Source: Rugalucina vietnamica (taxonomy: Eukaryota; Mollusca; Bivalvia; Lucinida; Lucinidae). From it: a stretch of 64,000 nucleotides of DNA. The notes below the pieces were generated by a model that was not told the origin of the DNA, ran no database searches, and saw nothing but the letters and a program-made list of their open reading frames with translations. The DNA lies in assembly GCA_964017185.1 (NCBI GenBank), contig OZ024874.1, forward strand, positions 19,018,457 to 19,082,456, in the 5' to 3' direction. The position numbers and the translations under genes are program-made. Numbering within the stretch: position 1 is the first letter of the stretch; each line of letters starts with the position of its first letter. Below, one piece after another: positions 11,772 through 22,774 of the stretch.

Positions 11772-12418
11772 TTAATATTATGATAACAAATGAATTTTAT
11801 AATTGTTAAACCACTATGTTTCAGTATTACTTTTACATGTTAATGGTACGACTGTATGCACCGAATGATCATTTTATGCACTGTACAGTCTGTTTGCAAC
11901 AGGTTGAGAGTGACGAAAGTGATGGCTTTGCAATTCGGAGACTATGCACTAGTTTAAGAAGGCAGAATGATCGATATTAGAAAATGAATGTGCACTGAGA
12001 CCCAGAGTCGCAGATGCTCCTTTGGAGTAAGGGTTGGCCTTGGTTAAGGTGACGAATTTCAGCTTCTAAAACTATGCATTAGAAATAATCTGAAGTAATA
12101 TTTTTCGGTTATTCTATGCTGTTACTTTTGATTTTACACACCTATATATTTTTTGTAAAATCAGTCATAATTTTGGCAGTACTCCAATCAAGTCATCATT
12201 TGTCACTTTGACTGGGATTAGCCTTGGCTCTGGGGAGGCGTTGTAACTCTGGGTCCAGGTTTGCACATACGGTTTGTTTATATATATATAATCAGCACAA
12301 CGTTTTGTTAATCAACGTCACTCAACTGGTGTAAAGCGGACTTGACAGTTACCATAGCTATGCTTTCTATTGTACTGTTGTATTTGACATGATGTTGTTA
12401 AAAAAAGGTGGAAAAAAC

Positions 12419-12423
<5 letters not shown>
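11772..12423. other. AT-rich, no gene seen
   Basis: No coding or RNA gene signal. The GACTGGGATTAGCCTTGG segment near 12211 loosely echoes GAGTAAGGGTTGGCCTTGG near 12027, an old imperfect duplication at best. Confidence 0.35.

Positions 12424-12470
<47 letters not shown>
12424..12470. repeat. poly-A tract of about 46 bp
   Basis: Uninterrupted A run. No retroposon body is recognisable upstream. Confidence 0.95.
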
Positions 12471-12472
<2 letters not shown>

Positions 12473-12544
12473 ACTTTGTCCAGTGACTTGATGACTCTCA
12501 GGTGAGCGATCGTTGCCCTTGGGCTACTTGTTCTTATTTTTGCT

Positions 12545-12606
12545 AAAAATATAGATTTTGGATACAAGTTAGAACCGCCTTGCCGAGACGGTTCTAACGA
12601 GTACTT
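12545..12606. mobile_element. MITE family B palindrome, solo copy
   Basis: GTTAGAACCGCC, TTGCCGAGAC and GGTTCTAAC form the same core palindrome as at 5855-5880, followed by GAGTAC. Only the core is present. Confidence 0.6.
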
Positions 12607-13213
12607 GAGGAAAATAGTGTAAGGCACCTCCAGGTAGGATGGCGCCGGAGGCGACTTCGCATGAATAGTTCACTTGAGGGAACACACGAGTACCAGGGAT
12701 GTTAAGTTACTAATAACGAACTTGTCACATTTGCACCATCATTCAATCAAGTCATTAAATTCAATAAATTCACTCATTCATCAATATCAGCAGTCATCCG
12801 GCTTGCAAGTACACGTTTGTTGCCTTACAAATAGGACTGGTAAACAATATAGGGGTGTTTCTTCAATTATCAATACTGCTCATTAACAACTAAGCCTCAA
12901 AAGCACGTTCATACAACATGAAAATATAGCACAAGAGCGACACTGGCTGGCTGATGACATGGTACTCTCACTGGAAAACATAGTACGGTGAACTGTCTCG
13001 TCCATCGGCGATAAAATAATTTATTCACGAAATACTTGATATGTGGTGGGATCCAATCGTGCAAGTTAAGAGGCAAATACTGGTAACATGTAAACAGGTG
13101 TAAAGAGCCTTCTGGTTAAATAGATTTATGTAAAAGTCTAGTATGCGTGTAAATGTCTCAGCTTATAAACTTCGGTAAGTAGTTGTAATAACAAACTCTT
13201 ACAACAAACTCTT
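12607..13213. other. no gene recognised
   Basis: Mixed-composition sequence. A 70-codon open frame at 12674-12886 has no domain. Confidence 0.35.
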
Positions 13214-13601
13214 CGAAGAACTTACTAAATGTTATGAACCACTGCAGAAGCTGAGGGTGAGGTTAGGATCCTGTAAAACCGGTTTAAGCCCGCCAGTAAC
13301 TTTGTGTTACTGATCGTTCCAAGGCGATACTTCTGTGGTGGTTCTTTTTGTTTTATGTCTTGGTGTTTAATTTTTTTTGTGCTGTTGGCGCCTTATGTAT
13401 GTTTTCATATTTTTAATTAAGTTAAGGTAACTGAGTGGCCACCTATTGGGAAAATAGCTGCTCATTCGGCTTACGATATGTTTCATGGTATAAGTGCCTG
13501 ATTGTTAGTTTAGTTTTTTCCCACCTCGGTTTTTGGAGTGGGAATCTCTTTCTGATTGCGCCTTTTCCTGATCTTTGCCTACTTGTACCTTTTCTGACCG
13601 T
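13214..13601 (+). mobile_element. Penelope-like element, 3' terminal fragment
   Basis: Near-identical to the 3' region that follows the reverse transcriptase at 57820-58178 and 59183-59565: shared landmarks are GAACCACTGCAGAAGCTGAG, TGTTGGCGCCTTATGTATG, CTGAGTGGCCACCTATTGGG and the terminal TTTGCCTACTTGTACCT. Only the 3' end is present, as expected for a strongly 5'-truncated insertion. Confidence 0.85.
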
Positions 13602-14521
13602 TTAAAGGTTTCAAGATTTTTCGAGTTTCGCGCTCTCAGAACTTGAGAATTGGATGCCCAACGTCAGATTTGAATCGTATATATAGTAAAGTAGTGTAGT
13701 ACTACGCCATCAGTCAACCAATCAGATCGCCGTAAAATGACAAGAAGAATGAACTACTTCGAGCTTCTCGCAAACAAGTGCAAGTGATTTCAAACTCCGG
13801 AGAAGCCCGAAATAAGAACGTATAGATCCTTTTACAAACAATGTGATACAGAATCAAATGAAATAAATTGCAACTTTTCGGACTTCGTAATAATGGAAAG
13901 GACGACCTCCAAATATTTCCAAGGGGTGCGCAACGATACATGACGTCGAGCAGACGCACGCGCGGAAATGACGTTCCGCATAACAAATACTCGCAAAAAT
14001 CGTCACTGAGATCACATCTCAAGGAGGTCCTCCTCATTATTTATGAAGTCCTTCGATGCAGTAATATCTACTCAGTTATAGGCAGTCAACGCTTTCTTCG
14101 ATAACAGCCTTAAATATTTAGCAGGTACAGAAATTCATCCAGTCCGCAAAGGAGGTTAATCGGTCAATGTTTACATTTTGCCGGTGACATTTAAAAACTT
14201 GTGAAATGAAAGTTTATAAATTAAGAATTAAAATTACTTCTATCCCTGTGATTGGAAAGTCCTTGATTTCTACAAACATTCCTGGTTCAGTACTGCAAGT
14301 TCGTGTGCAGAAGACAGACTGTCAGTTGAAAACAAACGATTCTTGTGCTTCAGAATTTGACAGTTCGTAACGGCAGATTCAAATCACTTTCGGTTGACCG
14401 TTTCTAGATTGTTATTTGTTCTAAACAGTTGATGATCATTCATAATCGGACACAATAACCATGGACATCCAGGATAAATTACTGCTCCCGTCCTGAATGG
14501 TGAAATCTCAATCCTTTATGA
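13602..14521. other. no gene recognised
   Basis: A 107-codon open frame on the minus strand (13714-14037) has no recognisable domain and no splice or repeat context. I see nothing else. Confidence 0.35.
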
Positions 14522-14870
14522 AGACGCGAGGTAGCCGAGTGGTTAGCGCACTGGCTTCTTGTGCTAGAGGTCCCGGGTTCGATCCCCGCCGGCGGCGAGG
14601 AAAATTTGTTGGTCCGAACTTGCTTCCCTTCGTGTCATTTGCAGGAATGACATGATACAGTGCGCCGTCCTTCGGATCGGGACGTTAACTGGAGGCCCCC
14701 TGTGCAGGGACAGTCATCCCCTGTGCAGGTTAAAGATCCCTACACAGGTTCTATCCTCATGCATGTAGGCTCATCCTGCAAACACACCGGAGTGTACACT
14801 GTACACCTCCCAAGAATAATCAGAAATTGATTGATGGGAGTAACAGGAAAACAAAACAAAACAAAAACAC
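14522..14870 (+). mobile_element. tRNA-derived SINE, full length
   Basis: The head GGTAGCCGAGTGGTTAGCGC is a good A box and GGTTCGATCCC a perfect B box. The body has the conserved GGGACGTTAACTGGAGGCCC and GTTAAAGATCCC segments and ends in an AACAAAACAAAAC tail. This layout matches bivalve tRNA-derived SINEs; it would be transcribed by RNA polymerase III from the internal promoter. It is not the same family as the copy at 4296. Confidence 0.88.
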
Positions 14871-15015
14871 AGTTACAATCTGGGTGGGTGGGGTAATTCA
14901 ATATGCTCACTAACAGTATGATCGAAGAAGATCCCCTTGGAGACTCTTACAATAGGTATAACCCCTGCATATTAAGGGGGTATTTAATCATGGACATGTT
15001 TTCCTGATGATAAAG
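14871..15015. other. gene-SINE gap with a repeat scrap
   Basis: CATGGACATGTTTTCCTGATG at 14990-15010 recurs almost exactly at 54204-54224, after GGGGGTAT in both places. It is the end of an unclassified dispersed repeat. It lies immediately 3' of the SOCS-box gene. Confidence 0.4.
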
Positions 15016-16680
15016 TTATGTTTCTATTTTGTTCAGCTTCAACAGTACATCCTTTAATAGGATATAGTCCTTGACTTTCTTTGGGATATTCACTGAATCG
15101 ACGTACTGATGAATTTGACGACGTTTGAAATACCTTCTCAGAGTATCTCGACAGCACCACATCAAACGACGTGGCGAATCCAAATATTCACGTATATAGT
15201 GTATCTCAGAAATGTGCATTCGCTTATTCCAAGCAGTCAAATCGGCCTTCTCCGTAAGGACCGACCTTCTGCATCGAAATCCGGCCTCAAGTAACAGAGG
15301 TCCAAAGAAGTTCAACGCATATGATTCTTTTCCGGCAAGTGAATGTTCTTCACCGTCCATTATATATTCACCACTGAATCCAGTTCTTTTGTTCTCTGTC
15401 TGCCAAAAAACATCCAGAGATAGGGCCTTTTCTACAGCTTCTTTGTGAAGCTTGGCTGAAGGATTTTCGTACAGCACTAACTCAACGGCCTCTCGAAAGT
15501 CTCGTAGATACGGTTTGAAGTCTAGAAGATTTGATAAGACGGTATCTCCTTGATCGTCTGTAGCATCAACATCAGCATCTAGTTCCAACAACACTTTCAT
15601 CTCAACGAGTCGTATATTAGGCTTTAAAAATACAGTAAGCCTACGATGGGGGACGCACAACTGCAATCGAGATAATCCTTTCTTAAAAGGCGCATCAACA
15701 GTTTGCTTGATTCTTGTCTCTCCCCTCAAACGAGCTAGAATCTCCTCACCAAAGCATGCATAGTGAGTTTTCGCAAAATTAATGAACACGTCAACAGGAT
15801 AAAACTCATCAGACAACGCTTTGTCGAAACGGCTGTTTTTAAGCATATTCAAGCATTCTGTGCGCTTGAGTACACTACAGATATTGAACAGGGGCATCTC
15901 TGTAAGTGTTGTTACTCTCGCTTTAGGCGTTTGTAGAATGATCTTCAAGGTTTCCGGCTTGTTGTATACAATAGCAGTCACCGCACAGTCTCTAAAGACA
16001 TTGACATTGCAACCAGAGAATAGGACTCCTATTAAAGCTTCTTGTGTTTCACGGAGATCTTGCTCAAAAGCTACCCCTAGAGCTTCACTAATATGACTGT
16101 CACAAAATCTAGGACATGAAAGGAAAACTCGAAGAAGTTCAGCATTTCCTTTCACTACAGAACATGCCTCTGGAATGGAATTAAATCCTATTGAGGTTTC
16201 GTTTATTCGTGTTGCGGATAATAATTTGAACGAGTCTGCCTCACGGGTTATACTATGTGGACGCATGTGCGAACGTTTGCCATAGTATTTCATCTGCAGT
16301 CTCGAGACGAACCCATAGAACAGTTCGATAATGTTATATCTTTCCCTCATCAATGCCAACTGGTATGGCGAGTTTCTGAAAATGCCAGTACAGCAACTAA
16401 ATTCGTCAGCAATATCCAAGACACGTATTTGAGCTTCGGAGAGTATTTCTCCTACAATGTTTTCTGCTCCGACTACAAAGGCTATATGCATTGCATGAAT
16501 TTTTGTTATTTTAATACACTTTTTATCCACGTTGCCGACATGTGGACATTCGCCTTGACTTACAGAGCGTTTGATATTTTCAAATGAAGCATTGTCAATT
16601 TCTCCAGTGTTGCTGAAGTAGTCAATATATTCATGTTCAAATGCACATTTACACATACGGTAAGAATAATGATTTTGCAT
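15016..16680 (-). CDS. ankyrin-repeat protein with C-terminal SOCS box (ASB-like)
   Basis: A single uninterrupted frame of about 555 codons. Degenerate ankyrin repeats are visible in several places (HAMHIAFVVGAENIVGEIL; SPYQLALMRERYNIIELF; AVTAIVYNKPETLKIIL; MKVLLELDADVDATDDQGDT). The last 50 residues fit a SOCS box: SPRRLMWCCRDTLRR, then IHQYVDSVNIPKKVKDYILL. In ASB proteins this box binds Elongin B/C and Cullin-5, so the likely role is substrate recognition in an E3 ubiquitin ligase; the substrate is unknown. The frame stays open to 16755, but that part translates a MITE. I prefer the Met at 16680 (another Met is 24 bases further in). A plausible splice acceptor, TTCCGGACAG, sits just upstream at about 16687, so 5' exons could exist. 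The long intact frame argues for a functional gene or recent retrocopy. Confidence 0.82.
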   Translation of the reverse strand: MQNHYSYRMCKCAFEHEYIDYFSNTGEIDNASFENIKRSVSQGECPHVGNVDKKCIKITKIHAMHIAFVVGAENIVGEILSEAQIRVLDIADEFSCCTGIFRNSPYQLALMRERYNIIELFYGFVSRLQMKYYGKRSHMRPHSITREADSFKLLSATRINETSIGFNSIPEACSVVKGNAELLRVFLSCPRFCDSHISEALGVAFEQDLRETQEALIGVLFSGCNVNVFRDCAVTAIVYNKPETLKIILQTPKARVTTLTEMPLFNICSVLKRTECLNMLKNSRFDKALSDEFYPVDVFINFAKTHYACFGEEILARLRGETRIKQTVDAPFKKGLSRLQLCVPHRRLTVFLKPNIRLVEMKVLLELDADVDATDDQGDTVLSNLLDFKPYLRDFREAVELVLYENPSAKLHKEAVEKALSLDVFWQTENKRTGFSGEYIMDGEEHSLAGKESYALNFFGPLLLEAGFRCRRSVLTEKADLTAWNKRMHISEIHYIREYLDSPRRLMWCCRDTLRRYFKRRQIHQYVDSVNIPKKVKDYILLKDVLLKLNKIET

Positions 16681-16704
16681 GCACACTGTCCGGAATGAAA
16701 ATGT

Positions 16705-16938
16705 GAGCCGCCTCGTGGGAAAACCAACAATGTGGTTTCCGAACAGGTCCAACACAAACCGGCCTGTACAAGCACAGAAGCAGACTAGAAGCTTGAAATT
16801 TTGGAGTTAAGTAGAAGAGGAATTGTACTATCCGAGTAGCGAAAACAAAGGCGCTGATCAGCTTCGCGGTTACCGCGAAGCTGATCTGCGTCTTTGTTTT
16901 CGCCTCTGCAGATTGTTGGTTTTCCCATGAGGCGGCTC
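16705..16938. mobile_element. MITE family M, full-length copy
   Basis: TIRs GAGCCGCCTCGTGGGAAAAC and its complement at 16919-16938. The central hairpin is at about 16839-16903 with core CGCGGTTACCGCG. It lies about 25 bp upstream of the SOCS-box start codon and opens a spurious N-terminal extension of that frame. Confidence 0.93.
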
Positions 16939-19067
16939 AAATTTTGTTTACAGTCGGACATTTTGTCAAGTAAACATTAGCTTTGTATAGCTATTAACCG
17001 ACTTAACATATCAAAGCATACATTACATGTATATGTTATAATGTATAAAATAGAACAAAAACACTCATCAAATACAAACATTGAAATTGATAATTGTTGC
17101 AAGCAACATGGTATATATATAAATTTTCCTTGTTAAAAGGAAACGCTTGGCTAGTCTGTATAAAACATTATTTCGTCTATACTGCAAAACTGGTCCCGGA
17201 TCTAAATTTTTGGATGGGTTCCCATATGGGGTCCCATATTTTGATCAAAATTTCAAATATTCGAATTCTTTGGATAAACGATGATTTACATCATTGAAAT
17301 GACCTTATAAACTACAAACGCATAATATGATAGTGCCTTTTTGCTGACCGTAAAAAAAATGGTCCCGGATTTTACTCCTTCCCCTAGACCATTCCATATC
17401 ACAAACCAATGTTGAACTTTGCTTAACCTGCCAGCTCTGGGTTGTTACTGGCTCATTCTTGTGGTAAATACAACGTCATATCTGAGCGTCTGCAAGTTTC
17501 CTGTTCTGTTTATAGAGCTGCTGAAAACTCACTCTGATAACGAAAATTCAAATACTTCAAGTCCCAAGTATTAAATGCACAGAGAAGCCCACAAAATACC
17601 ATTAATCCCATGTGCAAGCGTGGACCAAAATATGACTAATGAGAACATTTGCTTTTGCTATGCTTCATGCAGACAACTTGGGTACTGTTTAAATGTGGCT
17701 GTTAAATTATAAACAATGTAAACATTTATTTCTGTTGGTACTGCAGTGCGTTGGCTCAATAGATTTATTACTAAGTGCAGCTATTAACAATGTGTTATAA
17801 AGTTCAGAAGCAACAATGTTAATTTTAGATTCTCTAGCAGACGCTTCTCCGGGGAAAATGCAGTGGAGCAGCTAAAAGACATCCTCGGTGGATACCATTC
17901 GTACTTGGTCGGACCTTGGACTAGTTCCGGGTCTTAGCATTATCCGTCCAGAACGCCAGCTATATTTTTAGAGCTAAGCACGTCATTCTTCCCACAAGTC
18001 AATAGAGAGCACGGTCTGGTTACCGTTTTTAATTGCTTTATAATGCGACAAGAGTAGCGAAAAATTACGACTGGAACCAGGCCCCTGGCTGTCAAAGGGA
18101 AACCCCAAAGATTGAAGGAAAAGACCCCGCAGATTGTAGAGAAATCCCCATTCCGTCTCAATTGCTTGGCAGCGCCAAGCAAATAAAATGACTTACCTAT
18201 AAACTTTTGCAGACCCATAAACTTACGGAAAAAGGAAATACTTATAACATTAAACAACACACAGAACGCGTCGTCCCATCTGGGACTCTTCTATTAGCTT
18301 AGAGAAATTTCATCGAAAAATTAAAGTGGATTTGTCCAAGTGATACACATGGAAAAGTCCAATCGATATAAATGTGTAAATATCGGTGTAAAACAGGTAA
18401 TTATTGTCTACGCGCCAGCGCGTAGACTACTCTAAAGTTTGAGACTGACCTACTTACATAATTAAATTACAAGACAATTCATACACCTCTCTACAACTGC
18501 AACTGCACGTTTGAGTCTAGTGGCTTGACCATCGTGTTAGTAGGATTCCGGGTTGTTTCGCCAAGGACCGTGTAAACACCCAAAACACCCATGCAAACCC
18601 TTTGGTTGGTAACATTTGTACCAATTGTGCAGTAGGTACCAAAAATGGGGCAAATTGTTAAATTCGTAGAACTGGTGCATGATTGCATTCTATCAAAGCC
18701 ACAACGGAATGAAATGAACCGACAGTATTGTGACGGTCGATTGTCAGGTTTGAATGCTCTGACCGCGCAGCGTTTTATTTCTGTCTCGGATATAAAATAA
18801 TTGGATCCGTGTTTCTGTTCAGTCAAATGAACCACGATGAAATGGGAGTACTGTCAGATTCTTTGGCATTCTAGTTTATATATGCGAAGCGTAGACCAAG
18901 CTTTTTGTTAAAGCTTATACTTGTTGTAAATAAAGTCTGACGTTTGTTCTCACGAGATTATGCTTCGCATATTTCAGCCAAAGGAACATCTACTTATTTA
19001 AGACATTTTTCAAGTGCCATGTGAAACAAGTGGACTTTGTCCTAGAATACGTTACATTAATTATATA
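16939..19067. other. no gene recognised; one short perfect palindrome
   Basis: Mostly AT-rich. At 18406-18427 is the perfect 10-bp-arm palindrome GTCTACGCGC/GCGCGTAGAC. ATATGCGAAGC near 18879 and GCTTCGCATAT near 18961 form an 80-bp inverted pair. The 106- and 114-codon minus-strand frames (17940-18260, 18491-18835) have no recognisable domain. Confidence 0.4.
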
Positions 19068-19382
19068 CTGACCGACAAAAGAAACCCGACACTTACTTTG
19101 GGGGGTAAAAATCCGTAAAACAAGTGCACAATGGAAGTCTGGTTTATACCACATTTAAAACAAATCATTTTTTCTACCATTTCATGCAAACATTTAATTT
19201 TTTCAATCAAACGACTTTCAGTAATTAAGTAAGATTAAAGGTAGGGGTCGTTTACAAAATTCACAAACCTAATCTTAAGAGTTAATGATGAATAACTGTC
19301 CCAGGAATGAAATCGCACGATTAGCTTAGAGATACACCACAGAGAAATGGAGAAACAGAGTCCTCGATAGCGGATGTGGTCA

Positions 19383-19547
19383 CTCCATGCACGCCCAGTT
19401 CAACCACAGACTATCCGCCAATTGGAAATTGCTCTCAGGCAGGAATGGGCAGGCATTCCTCAGAACACTGTTCGCCGTTACGTTTTGTCAATGCGACGAC
19501 GTTGTGTAGCTGTAACTGGTACGTTTGGTGGCCACACCCGCTATTGA
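19383..19547 (+). pseudogene. Tc1-like transposase, C-terminal remnant
   Basis: 54 codons plus stop read LHARPVQPQTIRQLEIALRQ, then EWAGIPQN, VRR, SMRRRCVAV and the terminal GGHTRY. The W-x-x-I-P segment and the MRRRC...GGHTRY ending are characteristic of Tc1-family transposases. The DD34E catalytic core is absent, so this is a dead tail. It lies just inside the left inverted repeat. Confidence 0.8.
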
Positions 19548-19945
19548 GGACTCTTTCTTACATACCTCTATCATAAAGATAGAAAAATTCCGGTATTTTA
19601 GTGGTGGTAGATAAATCGATCTTACACTGCTGGTTTGGTTGCTCATGCAAGATAAGAAAAGCACGCGATATAATTTGATCGTTTCTACTGCTTGCAGCAA
19701 TGACGTTCACCAAAACTAGACAAAAGTGATGGTTTTCACAGCGAGTATTCTTGAATCACGCTCATTTTAAAATAAAAACAAATAAAAACTACATCACTAT
19801 TGACTTTGACAACGATTTATTTACATTTGACGTCATATCCGTAATATGCACAACGTCACAAGGGTTAAAGCACGGTACCAGGTTACGTTACCGGTAAAAG
19901 GATAAAATCGGACTATGTAAGAAAAAGAATCGATCATGGTTGCCC

Positions 19946-20068
19946 AGTGGAGAATGGAAAATCCCAACCCTCGGGTCCACCGTTCCAGTGGGAAACTCGG
20001 CGAGCCTCGTTTCCCACCCCATGGAACGTGTGGACCCTCGGGTTGGGATTTTCCTATCTCCACTGGAC
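19946..20068. repeat. nested foldback, about 123 bp
   Basis: Outer arms CCAGTGGAGAATGGAAAATC and GATTTTCCTATCTCCACTGG with CCCAACCCTCGGGTCCAC inside; inner arms GTGGGAAACTCGGCGAG and CTCGTTTCCCAC. Both levels pair, giving a cruciform-prone double palindrome within the Tc1-like element. It accounts for the open frames on both strands here. Confidence 0.85.
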
Positions 20069-20374
20069 ACCCATGATGGATTCTATTTATCTATTTCTCT
20101 GTGGTGTATCTCTAAGCTAATTGTGCGATTTCATTCCTTGTACAGTTATTCATCATTAACTCTAAAGATTAGGTTTGTGAATTTTGTAAATGACCCCTAC
20201 CTTTAATCTTACTTAATTACTGATAGTCGTTTGATTGAAAAAAAAATAAATGTTTGCATGAAATGGTAGAAAAATGATTTGTCTTAAATGTGGTATAAAC
20301 CAGATTTCCATTGTGCACTTGTTTTACGGATTTTTACCCCCCAAAGTAAGTGTCGGGTTTCTTTTGTCGGTCAG

Positions 20375-21470
20375 TATAGCTCCCAAGGAGGTTAATAATT
20401 ATCGGATGGTTTTGATCTTTAGACAGATTTTATCTTCTTTGTCGCAATCATGCTTCTACATCACAACACTTGCCTTGGTCAGTACGTTATCAACGTTTGA
20501 TACATTTTCATATACGTGTATCAGACAATGCGCTGTGTGGCTTGCCGACAGGATCTACTTGATTTTTGTGTAATATAGGCCTGAAAACAATGAATGTATA
20601 ATTTAACAAACGAATAAAATACAGGGGAAAAAACTTACTTTAATATTAGGTCACCGCCATTCCTTCTGTCTAAGCACACTGACTTAACGCTTACAATTGT
20701 TAAACACGGAAGTAAAAACAACACATCTTGGGTATTAGTGGTGTATAAATTTTCAAGGTTTGAATATTATATACATACAAAATACACACACTATTAAATA
20801 AACAAGATAAGTTAAATGTAATTGTGGATCAATAGGGTTAATATCGCCGTTTTGTTAACCGTATAATTAAATTGCCATTGTTTCCAGTATTTGAATGATC
20901 CTTCCGTTTCCCAATATTCAGCAGCAGATAAGTTTATTCATTTGTTCATTTAACCAAGGTATCCGCCGTTGCAACACTTTTCTGAAAAAAAAAAAGAAAA
21001 GACAATATAACTGCATTAGTACCCAGTTCCTGGTCATTTCTGTAAATTATTAGCACACTTAATCCTGCAAGGGGTTTCCGACAACGTTCAGTATCGCCCT
21101 GTGTTCCCATATCAAGGTACATGATCACTGAAGTTCTTTTAGAGGCTTCAAAACTTTAGAATATCCTGGTGAATAAAGACATCGATTATTATTGTATATG
21201 ACTTTAAGTGAGAAGCGAGTGATTACTTTTCGGCAATGTAACCAAAGGTACTATTCAGCGCGTCCAAGGATCGAAATTGCTGCCTCCCGATCCCGAAGAG
21301 AACGCTTTAAACTTCACCTACCGAGACCTTTACGAGCCGTTTTCATACTAAGAAAAAGGATGATAACCATCAGTTACCATTGGTATCCGCTCTTCGGTCT
21401 GTGTGGTCCTCGTCTCTGAGACAAACAGTTGAGTCTTCGTCTTTTTAAAGGCTTCTTGAATCTAAAAATT
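20375..21470. other. no gene recognised
   Basis: AT-rich. I looked for further 3' exons of the receptor gene on the minus strand and found no convincing candidate. Confidence 0.35.
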
Positions 21471-21698
21471 GAGCATGTGCGTGAGAAAACCAACAATTTG
21501 CATGGGCGAAAACAAAGACGCAGATCAGCTTCACCGCGAAGCTGATCAGCGTCTTTGTTTTCGCTGCACTGATAGTACAATCCTTCTTCTTCTTAAATCC
21601 GAAATTTCACGCTTCTAGCTATCTTCTGTGACTGTACAGGCTGGTTTTTGTCAGACCTGATCAGAACCCAAATTGCTGGTTTTCTCACGCACAGACTC
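21471..21698. mobile_element. MITE family M copy (GAGCATGTGCGTG-type ends)
   Basis: Begins GAGCATGTGCGTGAGAAAAC and ends GTTTTCTCACGCACAGACTC. The central hairpin is shortened (AGCTTCACCGCGAAGCT) compared with other copies. Confidence 0.88.
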
Positions 21699-22043
21699 AA
21701 ATGATAAATAATGAAGTGAATACATCTCGGATCAAAGTCATAGATTAAAACAAAACATATGGGATAAAAAGAGCAAAATATATAGAGATATAAACATGAT
21801 TTATCAATGAAGAATTGTATAGCTACAAAATTTGTCAAAATGTGTTTGTTGTCTCCTTTGTTATTTTTTCGGGACTTCCGGAGAGGCGAATGGTACCCCC
21901 TTGATTTAAGTACCTAACACAATTATAAAAGTCATCAATTTATTTATGGTTCCAAAGAAAAATATAGAGTACCGAATTGTACCAAAACATGCCATGCAGC
22001 CTAAAGAGCATCTGAAGTCGAAGCTGACTGTTTGCAAGATTAT

Positions 22044-22155
22044 GAGCCACGTCGCGAAAAAACTAACAATGTGGATTTCGAACAGGTCCGACACAAACCC
22101 AGCTGTATAAGCAAAGATGGCTAGAGGCTGGAATTTTTGGATTTATAAATTAGAG
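22044..22155. mobile_element. MITE family M, half copy
   Basis: Left terminus GAGCCACGTCGCGAAAAAAC followed by the GTCCGACACAAACC segment and the GAATTTTTGGATTTA segment. The hairpin and right end are missing. Confidence 0.7.
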
Positions 22156-22164
22156 GAAACAGAA

Positions 22165-22268
22165 ATCAAACTGAGATCCCTTAAGAGCAGTGAACATATT
22201 AATTAGAAAGGGGGTGGGCCATGCCGCGGTTTCGGCTTTTTCAACCTTTTTTGACCCTATAGATTTGG
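22165..22268. repeat. repeat R, copy 1
   Basis: GATCCCTTAAGAGCAGTGAA, CATATTAAT, AGAAAGGGG, GGGCCATGCCGCGGTTTCGG, and CCCTATAGATTTGGCA. A second direct copy lies at 22562-22665, and part of it recurs on the minus strand at 51845-51915. Confidence 0.75.
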
Positions 22269-22283
22269 CAACATGGAGCCAAA

Positions 22284-22338
22284 CCCAGCAGGCATCGACG
22301 TTGATATGACGTCATTATGACGCCATGTGCCCGCTGGG
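22284..22338. mobile_element. 55-bp miniature GACGTC element
   Basis: CCCAGCAGGCA at the left and TGCCCGCTGGG at the right form an 11-bp imperfect TIR. Between them lie GACGTT, TGACGTCATTATGACG. The same CCCAGCAGGCA...GACGTC start occurs in the large elements at 27676 and 28836, so this is the smallest member of that family. Confidence 0.65.
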
Positions 22339-22561
22339 AAGGGAATTACAGTAATTTCAGCAACTTTCAACAGGATACAAAGACGAGTAAAATCCAAATG
22401 GGTCAAAATAGTAAACGTTGGTTAGAAAATGAATCTAAACCGATTTCTCAGAATACCTTCGCTGACATCAAAGAACCGGAAGGAAAATATCCGCACTATG
22501 GATGATCTACGGGGAGACTTTTAGGCCCGCACTAGCTGCATAAATAGCAAATGAAAATAAA

Positions 22562-22665
22562 ACAGATCCTTTAAGAGCAGCGAACATATTAATAAGAAAG
22601 GGGACGGGCCATACCGCGGTTTCGGCTACTTAAGCCTCTTCTGTGACCCTATAGATATGGCATTA
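22562..22665. repeat. repeat R, copy 2
   Basis: Same order of landmarks as 22165-22268, with GGCTACTTAAGCCTC added. The direct-repeat distance is about 397 bp, with the 55-bp GACGTC element between the copies. Confidence 0.75.
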
Positions 22666-22673
22666 TCAAAATT

Positions 22674-22774
22674 GCGAAAACAAAAGACGCTGACCAGCTT
22701 CGCAGTTACTGCGAAGCTTATCTTCGTCGTTGTTTTCTCATATGCAAAATGTTGGTTTTCTCATGACGTTGCTC
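22674..22774. mobile_element. MITE family M, half copy overlapping receptor exon 16
   Basis: Central hairpin (GCGAAAACAAAAGACGC ... GTCGTTGTTTTC) plus the right terminus GGTTTTCTCATGACGTTGCTC. On the minus strand its terminus is read through by the receptor's last coding exon, supplying the final codons and stop. Confidence 0.82.

Larger units (their letters stand above)
19068..20374. mobile_element. Tc1/mariner-type element with about 283-bp terminal inverted repeats
   Basis: The element starts CTGACCGACAAAAGAAACCC and ends with the complement, each end flanked by TA, the expected target-site duplication of Tc1/mariner transposons. The inverted repeats run inward for about 283 bp (to about 19350 and from about 20092), with few mismatches and small indels. 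The interior keeps only a transposase remnant and a nested foldback, so the copy is non-autonomous. Confidence 0.88.

Noticed and set aside
14522-14595. Functional tRNA gene
   Set aside because: A and B boxes are good, but the sequence continues into a SINE body with an A-rich tail; the acceptor stem does not close cleanly.
18406-18427. Sixth hairpin-capped element
   Set aside because: The palindrome has only 10-bp arms and I found no adjoining TIR-bounded body.
21192-21419. Possible 3' exon of the receptor on the minus strand near 21250-21350 (ending KTARKGLGR)
   Set aside because: No family signature, and exon 16 already has a stop; splice phase cannot be tested.
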